64,000 nucleotides of DNA from Gammaproteobacteria bacterium (GTDB lineage Bacteria; Pseudomonadota; Gammaproteobacteria; Pseudomonadales; Pseudohongiellaceae), in NCBI GenBank assembly GCA_021773355.1, contig JAJFKE010000023.1:1-64000 (forward strand), given 5' to 3'. Below, piece after piece: positions 53,551 to 62,600 of the stretch. The notes under the pieces are model-generated. The model did no database searches, was not told where the DNA came from, and was given only the letters and a program-made list of their open reading frames with translations. Position 1 is the stretch's first letter. The number at the start of each line of letters is the position of its first letter. A program made the position numbers and the translations under genes.

Positions 53551-54051
53551 CGCAACCCCACCCGACCGATAGTCTTTGCTCAATGTAATAGCTTGATCTC
53601 CCATATTTAGATAGACGATGGAGGAGAGGGATTATTAACAAATAAGTCATAAAAATAGGAAGAATTACCAAATCTGGGCCTACTAGTTGAATCTCTGGAT
53701 CATGATTTGCAGATTATGATTTTTAATTTGCTCTATGCACGATTCAGGTTAGGGTGTTTTGCGCTTGGATGAAAGGAAAATAAAACCTGCACAACCACCC
53801 TAATTCCGTAAGCAGGGCATCTCCTTATGTCGCTCCCTAAAGACTAAAGCAGGCTCTATAACTCAATTTGATCTCACACTCTTTGCTCAATTTGTACAAT
53901 ACTCGAAGCATTTAAACCTGCTAGCGCCCCCTTCTATTGGTAGCTTGATTCAATGGCCGCTTACTATTTCCCTAACAACAGAGCAAAACTACTGTATTCT
54001 TAGGGTTCTTTTTTATTCAACAAGTATAGCCTCGTTATCGGAGATAGTTAG
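53551..54051. other. 501-bp divergent intergenic region
   Basis: AT-rich DNA between the ECF operon and the dipeptidase gene. It has GATCATGATTT at 53698-53708 (inverse of a motif at 45966-45976) and a related ATTATGATTTT just after. An ECF-type promoter is expected on the minus strand but no AAC/CGTC-type pair stands out. No small gene seen. Confidence 0.4.
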
Positions 54052-55356
54052 ATGATCACCCTCGCCCTTGCGTTAAAGAATAAGCCAAGTTGGCTTCTTC
54101 TGTTTGCTCTTTTTGGCTTAGCTTCCTGCTCTGAAAATAACACGGAGGCCACCACTGAAACAGCAGCGGTCAGTTCCTCATCTCAGGAAACACCAGCCTC
54201 CATTCATGCACGCAGTTTGGTCTTGGATGCCCATGCAGACATTGTTTTACCCTCAACCTCAACTGGCTACCTAAGCGCCGATGGATCTTCTAAAGTCGAT
54301 CCCGCGAAGATGCGAGCAGGCGGTGTTGATGCGGTAGTGATGTCAATTGCGGTGGGGCCAGGACCGCGCACAGCAGAGGGTGACGCCGCAGCCAGAGCCG
54401 AAGCGGATGAGAAATTAGAAGCCGTTTACACCCTTGTTGAAAATAGTCAGGGCAGCGTTGTCATTGCAACATCTGCTGAAGAAATTATTGCTGCTCATGA
54501 GCAGGATAAATCGGCGCTAATTCTCGGATTTCAAAACGCTAGATCCTTACAGGGAAACATTTCCGCAATCGATGAGTTTTATCAAGCAGGTGTACGAATT
54601 TTTGGTCTCAATCATCTGGGACACAATGATTTTTCAGATTCTTCACGTCCGGAATTTGATGGAGCAACTGGCAGCTATGAGGCGACGGAGGAACATCAAG
54701 GATTATCGGCGCTAGGAGTTGCTGCCATACAGAGAATCAATGCTTTGGGAGCTGTAGTAGATATTTCACAACTATCTAAAGCGGCCGCCCTGCAAACCTT
54801 GGCACTATCAACCGCTCCAGTAATCGCCAGTCACTCCAATGTAAAGTCAATTTCCGATGTCAGTCGTAACCTTAGCGATGAAGAAATTGATCTCATCGGT
54901 GAACGTGGCGGAGTCATCCATGTCGCAGCGTTCAAGGGCTATTTACTTGACATCTCGGATCCTGAGTTCATATCAACACTAAAGAAGCTGCGCCGAGAAG
55001 CCGGCATATCTGAAGAATATAATTATCCTTTCGAACTCTATTGGGAGATCGAAGATCCCATAGAAAGCAGAAAATTCCTTGACGCCGTAAACGAGCTGCT
55101 TGGGCCTGCAACTGTAGATCACATGGTCAATCATATCGACTATATTGTGGATCGAATAGGAATTGAGCATGTAGGCATCGGCAATGATTTCAATCACGGC
55201 AGCGGCATCGAAGGTTATGATGATGCCAGCGAAGCGGAAAATATTACCATCGGCCTATTGAGTAGAGGTTATTCAGAATCCGATATAGAAAAAATCTGGA
55301 GCGAAAATTTTCTACGGGTATTAGAGGCAGCATCTCAGAAAAGAACCTTGCATTGA
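54052..55356 (+). CDS. Lipoprotein membrane dipeptidase (M19 family)
   Basis: 434 residues, lipobox GLASC with C at 26, so an envelope lipoprotein. Metal ligands: H61 and D63 in DAHAD, the bridging E is replaced by the segment LILGFQNARSL (glutamine), and the later pair is VVDISQLS (Gln for the usual His) and IASHSN. The chain LVLDAHADIV...MRAGGVDAVVMSIA...VGIGNDFNHG matches M19. Because two ligands differ from renal dipeptidase, one metal site may be weak; DISQ is found in a sub-branch of bacterial M19 proteins, from memory. The Thr/Ser-rich linker after the lipobox spaces the domain from the membrane. Alone in its unit. Confidence 0.75.
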   Translation: MITLALALKNKPSWLLLFALFGLASCSENNTEATTETAAVSSSSQETPASIHARSLVLDAHADIVLPSTSTGYLSADGSSKVDPAKMRAGGVDAVVMSIAVGPGPRTAEGDAAARAEADEKLEAVYTLVENSQGSVVIATSAEEIIAAHEQDKSALILGFQNARSLQGNISAIDEFYQAGVRIFGLNHLGHNDFSDSSRPEFDGATGSYEATEEHQGLSALGVAAIQRINALGAVVDISQLSKAAALQTLALSTAPVIASHSNVKSISDVSRNLSDEEIDLIGERGGVIHVAAFKGYLLDISDPEFISTLKKLRREAGISEEYNYPFELYWEIEDPIESRKFLDAVNELLGPATVDHMVNHIDYIVDRIGIEHVGIGNDFNHGSGIEGYDDASEAENITIGLLSRGYSESDIEKIWSENFLRVLEAASQKRTLH

Positions 55357-55517
55357 TATTGGCTCTTAAATAATTCGTACAGCCTGACAGCAGGCACTCG
55401 ATATTTTACTTAACCGAGGAAGATCCTATTCCTGCGATATAGCCATAGACATCTACAGGCGCGCCCTTTAATCTGATGTTTATTACTAATTTATCCGCTG
55501 CTTAGCCAGGACCAAAA

Positions 55518-57224
55518 ATGCTTCAGAATTCCAAATCAATCGCCCTTGCACTACTAACCACGAGCATCGGGCTATCCAGCTCTGCAAATGCACAACAGGC
55601 AGAAACCGCATCAGCTGAACGCCCCAATATCGTATTAATTCTGGCAGATGATCTTGGCTTTACCGATATATCACCTTTCGGCAGCGAAATTAACACACCA
55701 AATATTGCCGCTCTTGCAGCAGCTGGGATTTCTTTTACTAATTACCACACGGCCGGGAGTTGTGCTCCCGCTAGAGCGATGCTTTTAACTGGCGTCGATA
55801 GTCACCGAAACGGCGTGCCAAATATCCCCGAAGCCCTGCCTCCAGAGCAGCGTAGCGCAGAAAATTATCTTGGGGTTCTCAATGACAATGTGGTCACCCT
55901 AGCAACTCTTCTACGTAGCGGGGGTTACCACACCTACATGACAGGTAAATGGCATTTAGGTCACACCCCCGAGCTGTTACCTTCTGCCCGGGGATTCGAG
56001 CGCACTATCGCAATGGCCGATACCGGCGCCGACAATTGGCAGCAGCGGCCCTATCTGCCCATCTATGAAAAGGCCAATTGGTATGCCGATGGTGAAGCAC
56101 ACACTCTGCCAGACGATTTCTATTCCTCTGAATATTTTGTCGATAAGACCATCGAGTTTATTGATGGGAATGCCGTCGACGGAAATCCGTTTTTTGCTTA
56201 TTTGCCGTTTCAGGCGGTGCATATGCCGGTACAAGCCCCGCGTGAGTTCTCGGACAAGTATGCAGGCATGTACGATGCAGGATGGTCTGTGATGAGAGAG
56301 AAAAGGCGAATCGCAGCCGAAGCCGCCGGGGTAATTCCCCAGGGCAGCGAAGCTATTGTTACTCCGGGCACACTTGAATGGGATAGCTTAAGCGATGAAC
56401 AGCAGCGTCACCACGCACGACGCATGGAGGTCTATGCCGGCATGGTCGATGCCATGGATATGCATATAGGTCGGCTGATGAACTACTTAAAAGACATTGG
56501 TGAATTTGAAAATACCGTATTTATTTTCACCTCCGATAACGGTGCGGAAGGCTCCAATCTGGTCAACGTCGATGGGACTTCAATGTTGGCTAACTGGTTC
56601 GATGTGGTTGGTTATAACTCAGACTATGAGACCTTGGGCGAGAAAGGCTCCTTCAATGCAATAGGTCCTAACAATGCCACCATAGCGGCCTCGCCTTTGG
56701 CCTATTACAAATTTTATGCAAGCGAAGGTGGCCTGCGTGTGCCTCTGGTCATGTCTGGACCCGGCATAAGTAGCAGTGGAATAAAGACCGACGAATTCGT
56801 TTTTGTCACCGACCTAACTCCCACCATTCTGAGTTTGGCTGGAGTTGAAGATCATGGTGGCAGCTGGAACGGAAGTACTAAAGAAAAACTAACAGGAAAA
56901 GATTTTTCAGCTTTTTTGGCCGACGATGCACAGAACATTCACTCAGAATCAAATGCAATTGGCTATGAGTTGGGTGGAAATCGAGCCCTTTTCAAAGGCG
57001 ACTACAAAATAGTATTTAATCGCAGCGCGGTAAACGACCAGGCATGGCATTTATTTAATATTAAAACCGACCCGGGTGAAGCCCATGATCTGGCCTTAGA
57101 ACAGCCGCAGCGTTTTGCCGAGATGCTTGCCGATTACGAAGCGTATGCTGAAAGCAATAATGTCTTGCCCATGCCAGAAGGCTACAACCAGAGAAGAGAG
57201 ATCTTTAGGGACGTCCGCAACTAG
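55518..57224 (+). CDS. Exported sulfatase (formylglycine type)
   Basis: 568 residues, signal peptide about 1-25 (ANA-Q), AGGA before ATG. C82-A-P-A-R86 within SCAPARAMLLTG is the C-x-P-x-R motif that matures to formylglycine. Other active-site elements: PNIVLILADDLGFTD (metal Asp pair), KWHLGH (Lys-His), FTSDNGAEG (metal Asp-Asn) and KGDYKI. Substrate cannot be read; the length and DDLGFTD pattern fit arylsulfatase-type enzymes that work on sulfated polysaccharides or small aryl sulfates. No formylglycine-generating enzyme is in the window. Downstream is a DUF6152-type gene. Confidence 0.9.
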   Translation: MLQNSKSIALALLTTSIGLSSSANAQQAETASAERPNIVLILADDLGFTDISPFGSEINTPNIAALAAAGISFTNYHTAGSCAPARAMLLTGVDSHRNGVPNIPEALPPEQRSAENYLGVLNDNVVTLATLLRSGGYHTYMTGKWHLGHTPELLPSARGFERTIAMADTGADNWQQRPYLPIYEKANWYADGEAHTLPDDFYSSEYFVDKTIEFIDGNAVDGNPFFAYLPFQAVHMPVQAPREFSDKYAGMYDAGWSVMREKRRIAAEAAGVIPQGSEAIVTPGTLEWDSLSDEQQRHHARRMEVYAGMVDAMDMHIGRLMNYLKDIGEFENTVFIFTSDNGAEGSNLVNVDGTSMLANWFDVVGYNSDYETLGEKGSFNAIGPNNATIAASPLAYYKFYASEGGLRVPLVMSGPGISSSGIKTDEFVFVTDLTPTILSLAGVEDHGGSWNGSTKEKLTGKDFSAFLADDAQNIHSESNAIGYELGGNRALFKGDYKIVFNRSAVNDQAWHLFNIKTDPGEAHDLALEQPQRFAEMLADYEAYAESNNVLPMPEGYNQRREIFRDVRN

Positions 57225-57470
57225 CACACTGGAATGCAGAGAATCAAGAAGGTGACAGTGTTTGTGGGCTGTGAATAGAAAATTTTCAGGTGTCCAGAAT
57301 CCACGGATTCTAGCCGTTAAGCTGTACAGGTAAATTCTTATTCACTGCGGCTTCGAATCATCTGTAATAATTGTTCCCTACGATCGTCTATAGATTAACG
57401 GCCAGTTAATCCAAGCTGCTAACTATGTGCTGGAGAAATTTTTGGAATCTGTTTTTTTTACGAGGTACTT

Positions 57471-58493
57471 ATGCGATTCACGAAATGTCTATTGTTGTTT
57501 TCAATTCCAATCTTGCTAAGTTTTCCCCTGTCCCATGCCCATCACAGCATGTCGACCTATGATCTTGAAACCCAGGTCATGGTTGAAGGAACTGTCACCA
57601 GAGTCCAATGGGTAAACCCTCACGTATTTATCTACATCGATCAGATCACGGATACTGGAGAAACAGTTAATTGGGCGATCGAAGGCATCAATCCTGCGGG
57701 ATTGCGAAGACTTGGATGGACGCGAAATACCCTCAGTCCGGGAGAGACCTTACTGGTTAACGGTCACCCGGGTAAAACCCCAGGTAGCAACAGTATCTAT
57801 CCGCGCCTGATGCAACAGGGTGAAAACACTTTGTTTGAGGAAGCTGCTTTTTATGCAAAGGCCTTAGGCGCTCCCGAGAAATCCACGGCCAGAGCCAGCA
57901 GCTTGGCTGGGGTCTGGCAGACTCCCCTTACACCCAATGTGATTACTCCTCAGTTCGGCGGCGATTTGCATGATATGACAGCAAAGGCTGCGGCAGCCCA
58001 CGCACAATTCGACGATGTAACCATGAACCCGGCTATCAATTGTTCTCAGGTACCGGCGCCACTTATCATGCATTTCGGCGACGCCAAGAAAATTACGCTT
58101 GGTGATAACGAGATACTGATTCAGGGCGACTACGATGGCGGAGAACGTACTATTCATATGGACGCGATGAACCATGATGGAGCAAGCACATCCAATCATG
58201 GTCACTCTATAGGCCGCTGGGAAGGCAGCACTCTGATAGTCGACACGACTCATTTTGCCGAGAATATCTATGGCAGTGGAGTAGGAATTCCGTCGGGTCC
58301 ACAAAAACACCTGATTGAGCGTTTTACCCTTAACCAGGATGGCAACACCCTCACCTACCAGATCGAACTCACGGATCCGGAGTATCTTGCCTCTCCACTA
58401 ATCGCGGAAACGGAATGGGTGTATCGCCCCGATCTGGAATTTATTATTGACGATTGTAATCTGGAAAGCGCAAGACGTTTTCAGGCAAACTGA
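57471..58493 (+). CDS. Exported DUF6152-containing protein
   Basis: 340 residues, signal peptide about 1-23 (SHA-H), GAGG 7 bases before ATG. Mature residues 24-110 match the DUF6152 pattern (HHSMSTYDLETQVMVEGTVT, RVQWVNPHVFIYI, GRxTL-like loop, then GLRRLGWTRNTLSPGE), which begins with paired histidines. The C-terminal 190 residues carry a second domain with GRWEGSTLIVDTTHFAENIY and LIERFTLNQDGNTLTYQIEL, related to the 44880-45923 protein. Cu- or lipid-related roles have been proposed in similar settings, but function is unknown. Confidence 0.7.
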   Translation: MRFTKCLLLFSIPILLSFPLSHAHHSMSTYDLETQVMVEGTVTRVQWVNPHVFIYIDQITDTGETVNWAIEGINPAGLRRLGWTRNTLSPGETLLVNGHPGKTPGSNSIYPRLMQQGENTLFEEAAFYAKALGAPEKSTARASSLAGVWQTPLTPNVITPQFGGDLHDMTAKAAAAHAQFDDVTMNPAINCSQVPAPLIMHFGDAKKITLGDNEILIQGDYDGGERTIHMDAMNHDGASTSNHGHSIGRWEGSTLIVDTTHFAENIYGSGVGIPSGPQKHLIERFTLNQDGNTLTYQIELTDPEYLASPLIAETEWVYRPDLEFIIDDCNLESARRFQAN

Positions 58494-58719
58494 CGATTAA
58501 GAGAATGTTAATATGTGCAAGGCATAGATTTTAAAACTGAGTTCGTAGTCAATGTGCGGTAGGTTTCTTGCTGATACCTTGGAGAATTGAGAGTTTGCAA
58601 AAACGAATACAATGATTCCATAACTCATTCGATCAGGGATCGAAGTTGAATTTCTGTCTCATTGGCTGTAACGAATCGGCCTCGCTGTTTTACTAGTAAC
58701 CCTCGTGTTGATAGTTCTT

Positions 58720-58857
58720 TTAAACAGCCGCATTTCTGGAAAGAAAACCAAGCATCCAGCTCTCTATGGCTTCCGCTATGCCCGGTACAAAAAGTATCGT
58801 CAATGAAACCAGCAAACAGATGGACACACAAAGAATAAGATAATTTTTTGCTTTCAA
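58720..58857 (-). CDS. 45-residue single-helix membrane protein (too short for usual calling)
   Basis: A TTG start at 58857 lies 4 bp past the stop of the previous gene and 9 bases after its AGGAG, which is inside the upstream gene's last codons. The product is LKAKNYLILCVSICLLVSLT, then ILFVPGIAEAIESWMLGFLS and RNAAV: one strong membrane helix with an amphipathic tail. Coupling and codon frame make it plausible, but a TTG start and lack of known relatives leave doubt. Confidence 0.45.
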   Translation of the reverse strand: MKAKNYLILCVSICLLVSLTILFVPGIAEAIESWMLGFLSRNAAV

Positions 58858-58861
58858 TGGA

Positions 58862-59389
58862 TTAGGCTCCTGACCTGGTGGCCAATTCGAATACCCAGGT
58901 CTCTCCGGACTCGATAGCCTCCTTGGTAATTCTTGATCGATACTTCGCGATCTTCTTGGCGATCACACCATCCAAAGCTGGACCTGATAGAACCCTTATC
59001 AGTTTACGCTCGTAGCGGACACCGTCGATGCGCACAACGGCGAGTCCGTCTCCCTGGTATGCCTGAACCGCCCAGTGCTTCCATAGCCGGCCCAGCCAGG
59101 TGCCCATATAGTCGGAGGTAACGTATATTTTGCCGTCGTTTTCTTCTATCCAGATTAACCTTGAGCTAAGTGGCTTATCTAGCTGTAGGTGCACAGTAGA
59201 TATTTGATCTGTGAATTTCCAGTCAGGCTCAGGACCGCTATACAACTCCCCTGAGATTAATTCGCCGCCAGGAAATATGATTGACGGGCCATCATTATTG
59301 CGATTCTCAAATCTGAGAGTGGCCAATGCCACGGTAGGTATTAATAGCAACACCCCGAGAAGCTGAAGAAATATTATTAGTTTTTTCAT
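58862..59389 (-). CDS. Exported or membrane-tethered protein of unknown function
   Basis: 175 residues from ATG 59389; in-frame ATGs at 59398, 59401 and 59455 are alternatives (the last adds 22 residues). A hydrophobic segment (about 3-22) starts the protein, followed by strands (KFTDQISTVHLQLDKPLSSR, KIYVTSDYMGTWLGRLWKHW) and a helix (GVIAKKIAKYRSRITKEAIE). The D-Y-M-G-T-W-L-G-R-L-W-K-H-W pattern and G-D-G-L-A-V-V-R-I-D-G-V-R-Y look like a pyridoxamine-oxidase-like or nitroreductase-like split barrel, but I cannot confirm this. Likely followed by a small membrane protein gene. Confidence 0.55.
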   Translation of the reverse strand: MKKLIIFLQLLGVLLLIPTVALATLRFENRNNDGPSIIFPGGELISGELYSGPEPDWKFTDQISTVHLQLDKPLSSRLIWIEENDGKIYVTSDYMGTWLGRLWKHWAVQAYQGDGLAVVRIDGVRYERKLIRVLSGPALDGVIAKKIAKYRSRITKEAIESGETWVFELATRSGA

Positions 59390-59540
59390 ACTCGCCATCA
59401 TTTGCTTCAATAAGATTCCATCAGCATTCAGGGCTAAGGCTCGCTCCTCTAACATGAAAGCGGGAGTAAACTCTTACTATGTGTTGGAATTATTTTAAAC
59501 ATATCACCTCATTCTTACCCTATCCAATAGCAATTTAAGT

Positions 59541-59948
59541 TTATGAAGACTGCTTTCTTGCAGCAAGGAGAAATAGCAGGGCAGATCCGATAAAAAGTAC
59601 GACGAAGAATCCATTAAGCGCCACAATCTCGAACACGGAGCTTACAGGGCTATGCTGCTTCCCTATTATTAGCGCGATTACTACGACTAAAACCTGGGTT
59701 ACAGATGTTGCGAATAAGGCGACCGCCATTTCGAATGGTTGAAAACGAGAGATAATTGCTCCAACTATCCCGACAGTAACTACCCCAAAATAGAAGAGGT
59801 CGAAGTGGTCACCTTGCACCCCTATGACTCCTACAGCACCGGTCAGAAAAAGCAGGAAAAATGCCGCCACAATGGCAAGACTAACGGCGATTTTGTATGA
59901 CGTTTCGCCTGTCTTCGTTGCTCCATTGGATTTACTAAATTCGATCAT
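59541..59948 (-). CDS. Small membrane protein of unknown function
   Basis: 135 residues. Four membrane helices at about 22-42, 50-70, 73-95, 108-130. The N-terminus is polar (MIEFSKSNGATKTGETSYKI), the C-terminus basic. No clear ribosome binding site, and no motif. It is upstream of the previous gene in the same direction with a 150-bp gap. Confidence 0.55.
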   Translation of the reverse strand: MIEFSKSNGATKTGETSYKIAVSLAIVAAFFLLFLTGAVGVIGVQGDHFDLFYFGVVTVGIVGAIISRFQPFEMAVALFATSVTQVLVVVIALIIGKQHSPVSSVFEIVALNGFFVVLFIGSALLFLLAARKQSS

Positions 59949-60071
59949 GGAAATTATCTATATAGCGATTCATTGTTCTCAACTCCTATGTAGACAAATA
60001 ACAGTATAAACTGTCTACCAAAGTCGAGGTTTTTATATCCCTGATTGATCTATTTGTTAGGCGGCATTCCA

Positions 60072-60650
60072 TCATTCGCCACTATGTCTTAGCACCTCGT
60101 AACGTAGTTCAACCATGCCACTCTTGTAGGCTTTGGCCTCCGCGAGATGGAGGAGGATGTCCTTGTCAAGCTTGTCGAAGAATGAGATTCCATCGAAAAT
60201 CAAGACCGGCATGATCGAATAACTAACTTCGTCCGCTAGCCCGAGTCGAAGACATTCGGTGCAGAGTGCGCCGCCTCCAGCAAACCATATACTACGGAAC
60301 CTGGGCCGCAGGCGTCCATTCACTAATTGCGTGAGGTCGCCCGAGTAGAACTCGATATTATCCCTGGTCCGTGGCAGCTCTCGGCTAGTGAGAACGAAGG
60401 TGGGTTTGTCGCCGTACGCCCACCCAAGTCCTTGGGATTCAAAACGAAGCGCAGTCTCATAGGTTCGCGACCCCATGACGTAACAGTCGATCGTCTTGAG
60501 GAACGCCTCTACGAATTCTGGGTCCATGGTGTCGCCGTCTACGAATTCGTCTGAGGTCTCGAGCCAATCGACGCTCCCGTCTTTTCGAGCAATGAAACCA
60601 TCGAGGCTCGCCGCCATATGGATTGTTACGCGAGAATTAGCGTTTGTCAT
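60072..60650 (-). CDS. Dihydrofolate-reductase-like protein, RibD C-terminal type
   Basis: 192 residues from ATG 60650 (GAGGA 8 bases before); an ATG at 60728 would add 26 unsupported residues. N-terminal strand VTIHMAASLDGFIARKDGSV, G-S-R-T-Y-E segment, WFAGGGALCTECLRLGLADE and SIMPVLIFDGISFF match the family COG0262/RibD-C found as lone genes in many bacteria. It binds NADPH but the substrate is mostly unknown. Cytoplasmic; unrelated neighbours. GC is higher than in flanking DNA. Confidence 0.85.
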   Translation of the reverse strand: MTNANSRVTIHMAASLDGFIARKDGSVDWLETSDEFVDGDTMDPEFVEAFLKTIDCYVMGSRTYETALRFESQGLGWAYGDKPTFVLTSRELPRTRDNIEFYSGDLTQLVNGRLRPRFRSIWFAGGGALCTECLRLGLADEVSYSIMPVLIFDGISFFDKLDKDILLHLAEAKAYKSGMVELRYEVLRHSGE

Positions 60651-60850
60651 CGTGTCGTCCTCACAGTATGCACTAATACCACCTAACGATTTATGATAAA
60701 GGGTAAGGCGCGAAGCGACTTGTCCCATTGATCGTATTGTTGATGGGCCCCAGTACTAAGGGCAGAATTTTTTTCATTAGAGCGTCAGTGTGTATTTTTT
60801 TTATTAATATCCTATGGATTCGCAGCATTAAAAGGCGAGAAGGCGGAAAA

Positions 60851-61003
60851 TGAAGTGGCCGGGCGGCACGACTAGCTTGCTACTATCATGAAGTGAATTG
60901 CGTCGTGGTAACCAAGTTCATTTTTCAATTTTTCGCCACTTATCGGAGAAAATAGTTTTTGAACCCCCTCTCCGATCTAATAGAAACCCCGTTGGCCACT
61001 TCA
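60851..61003. repeat. 153-bp element with terminal inverted repeats and inner hairpin
   Basis: TGAAGTGGCC (60851-60860) and GGCCACTTCA (60994-61003) are perfect inverted 10-mers; inside, ATCGGAGA (60942-60949) and TCTCCGAT (60969-60976) form a second perfect pair. No flanking duplication is clear. A MITE-like remnant is possible; chance is not excluded. Confidence 0.4.
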
Positions 61004-61350
61004 ACATTTATATATGAAGCATTCTCGCTTTCCTAAATACGCGAGCTTGCTCGGTTGAAAGCAAGCCCGAAGCAGTATCTCACTGTTCTTACAGGAGTTC
61101 CACAGACCTGCATAGGATAAACGAGCCTGTCTGTAGGGTCGCTTCTTGCCGGGGACAATCCGAAGAAGTGGAACTGAAAATACATTGCACACTAAGAATC
61201 TCACTCACAACTAATTGTTTTAACTCCTGCCAGAAACCAGGAAACCCGACGGCGCCGCAATTGCTCTGTTGTATTTGTTAACGAGTAAATCAATTCAGTA
61301 GTTCTCTCTAATTATTAAGGAATGGGTGACATTACTACTCAATGGAGATA

Positions 61351-61369
61351 GAATGCGAATCATTCGTAT
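61351..61369 (+). promoter_or_regulatory. Fur-box-like operator before the PepSY reductase gene
   Basis: GAATGCGAATCATTCGTAT is a near-perfect palindrome (ATGCGAAT-C-ATTCGTAT, one mismatch) of the A-A-T-x-C-x-A-A-T-C-A-T-T-C-x-T-A-T kind seen in gammaproteobacterial Fur sites. It lies 27-45 bp before the start codon at 61396, where it could overlap the promoter or leader. Confidence 0.6.
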
Positions 61370-61395
61370 TTGCAATATCTACATTGAATTCAAAA

Positions 61396-62544
61396 ATGTT
61401 AAGAAAAACAATATTTTGGCTACACCTTAGCTGCGGGCTAACGGCCAGTCTGGTTGTGCTGCTCATGTCCGTCACCGGTGTAATACTCAGCTACGAGCGA
61501 CAAATACAGGTTTGGGAAGACCGCAGTTATTACGCGGAGCCACTACCCGAGCAGCAGGCATTGACAGTTGACCAACTGATCGCAGCCGGTCGCGATATTA
61601 ACGGATTTGAGCCCACTACTGTTCTCATCAATTCCGATGAAACGGCACCGGCTGTTTTGCGCCAGGGTCGTGGCCCTACCTACTACCTTAATCCCTACAC
61701 CGCCCAGCTGTATCCACCCCACTCCGACAGACTCAGCCAGTTCTTTGCCAATGTTCGTGGCTGGCATCGTTGGTTTAATCTTAGCGCTGAGCGCCGCAGT
61801 ACGGGTAAGGCTATAACTGGTGCCGCCAATCTTATGTTTCTGTTTCTTGTACTCAGCGGGATTTATTTGTGGTTGCCCAAAGTGTTCAGCTGGGCCACCG
61901 TGCGCATGCGACTTTTGTTTACTAAAAATACCGATAACCCCACAGCCAGAAACTTCAATTGGCATCATGTCTTTGGAATTTGGGCAGCCATTCCACTAAT
62001 AGTCATCATCTCCACGGCAACTGTGTTCAATTACCGTTGGGCCAACAACCTGGTGTATCGCCTGGCGGGGGAAGAGCCTCCCGTTAGAAGCACAGTGAAT
62101 ACTGACGATGCGCTACAAGCGCAGTCGCTTACTCTGGTTCCGCTGAATGATTTGATAGTTACGGCAACAGGCTATTCCGATAGCTGGCGCACACTGTCTC
62201 TTGCAATTCCTGACGAATACGCGACCACGGCAAGCATCACTATCGATGAAGGCGATGGTGGACAACCACAGAAACGCCACACGATTACTCTGGATACCAC
62301 ATCGGCTGAAGTAATTTCCTGGGCACCCTTTACTAGCCAAAGCGCAGGTCTGCAGGCGCGACGCTGGATGAGATTTCTACACACCGGCGAAGCATTTGGA
62401 TTGATTGGTCAGACAGCCGCCGGCTTGGCTTCCATGGCGGGCGTGTTCATGGTGTGGACCGGGTTGTCCTTGGTCTTCAGACGCTTTTCCCGCTGGCGTT
62501 CCAGACAGCGGCGATCACCGCAAATAGAAGTACAAGCAGCTTAG
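61396..62544 (+). CDS. PepSY-domain membrane protein, putative siderophore/iron reductase
   Basis: 382 residues from ATG 61396 (MLRKTIFWLHLS); an ATG at 61342 lies before the Fur-like site and is rejected. Four membrane helices: about 7-30, 133-155, 193-215 and 335-358. Conserved features of PepSY_TM proteins: H in FWLHLSCGLT, F-E-R-Q region (LSYERQIQVWEDRSYY), RGWHRWFNLS, and NWHHVFGIWAAIPLIVI. External PepSY domain about 220-320. In the family these heme-binding inner-membrane proteins reduce siderophore-bound iron. Basic C-terminus. The Fur-like site supports an iron role. Confidence 0.75.
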   Translation: MLRKTIFWLHLSCGLTASLVVLLMSVTGVILSYERQIQVWEDRSYYAEPLPEQQALTVDQLIAAGRDINGFEPTTVLINSDETAPAVLRQGRGPTYYLNPYTAQLYPPHSDRLSQFFANVRGWHRWFNLSAERRSTGKAITGAANLMFLFLVLSGIYLWLPKVFSWATVRMRLLFTKNTDNPTARNFNWHHVFGIWAAIPLIVIISTATVFNYRWANNLVYRLAGEEPPVRSTVNTDDALQAQSLTLVPLNDLIVTATGYSDSWRTLSLAIPDEYATTASITIDEGDGGQPQKRHTITLDTTSAEVISWAPFTSQSAGLQARRWMRFLHTGEAFGLIGQTAAGLASMAGVFMVWTGLSLVFRRFSRWRSRQRRSPQIEVQAA

Positions 62545-62600
62545 ATAGACCTGACTGCTCACCAGAATCTCAGGCCGTAGCGAAATATGTAACGGTCCTT

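Larger units (their letters stand above)
60651..61395. other. 745-bp intergenic region
   Basis: No gene found. It contains a 153-bp stretch with terminal inverted repeats and an inner hairpin (60851-61003), and ends with a Fur-like site (61351-61369) just before the PepSY gene. The frames present (for example a 67-codon minus frame at 61001-61204) have no ribosome binding site or family. Confidence 0.5.

Noticed and set aside
58625..58831. 68-codon minus-strand frame overlapping the 45-residue membrane protein
   Set aside because: It lacks a ribosome binding site and its product has no hydrophobic order; the frame with TTG start at 58857 has both a coupled site and a clear membrane helix.
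61001..61204. 67-codon minus-strand frame in the long intergenic region
   Set aside because: No ribosome binding site, no membrane or domain pattern, and it overlaps the end of the 153-bp inverted-repeat stretch.
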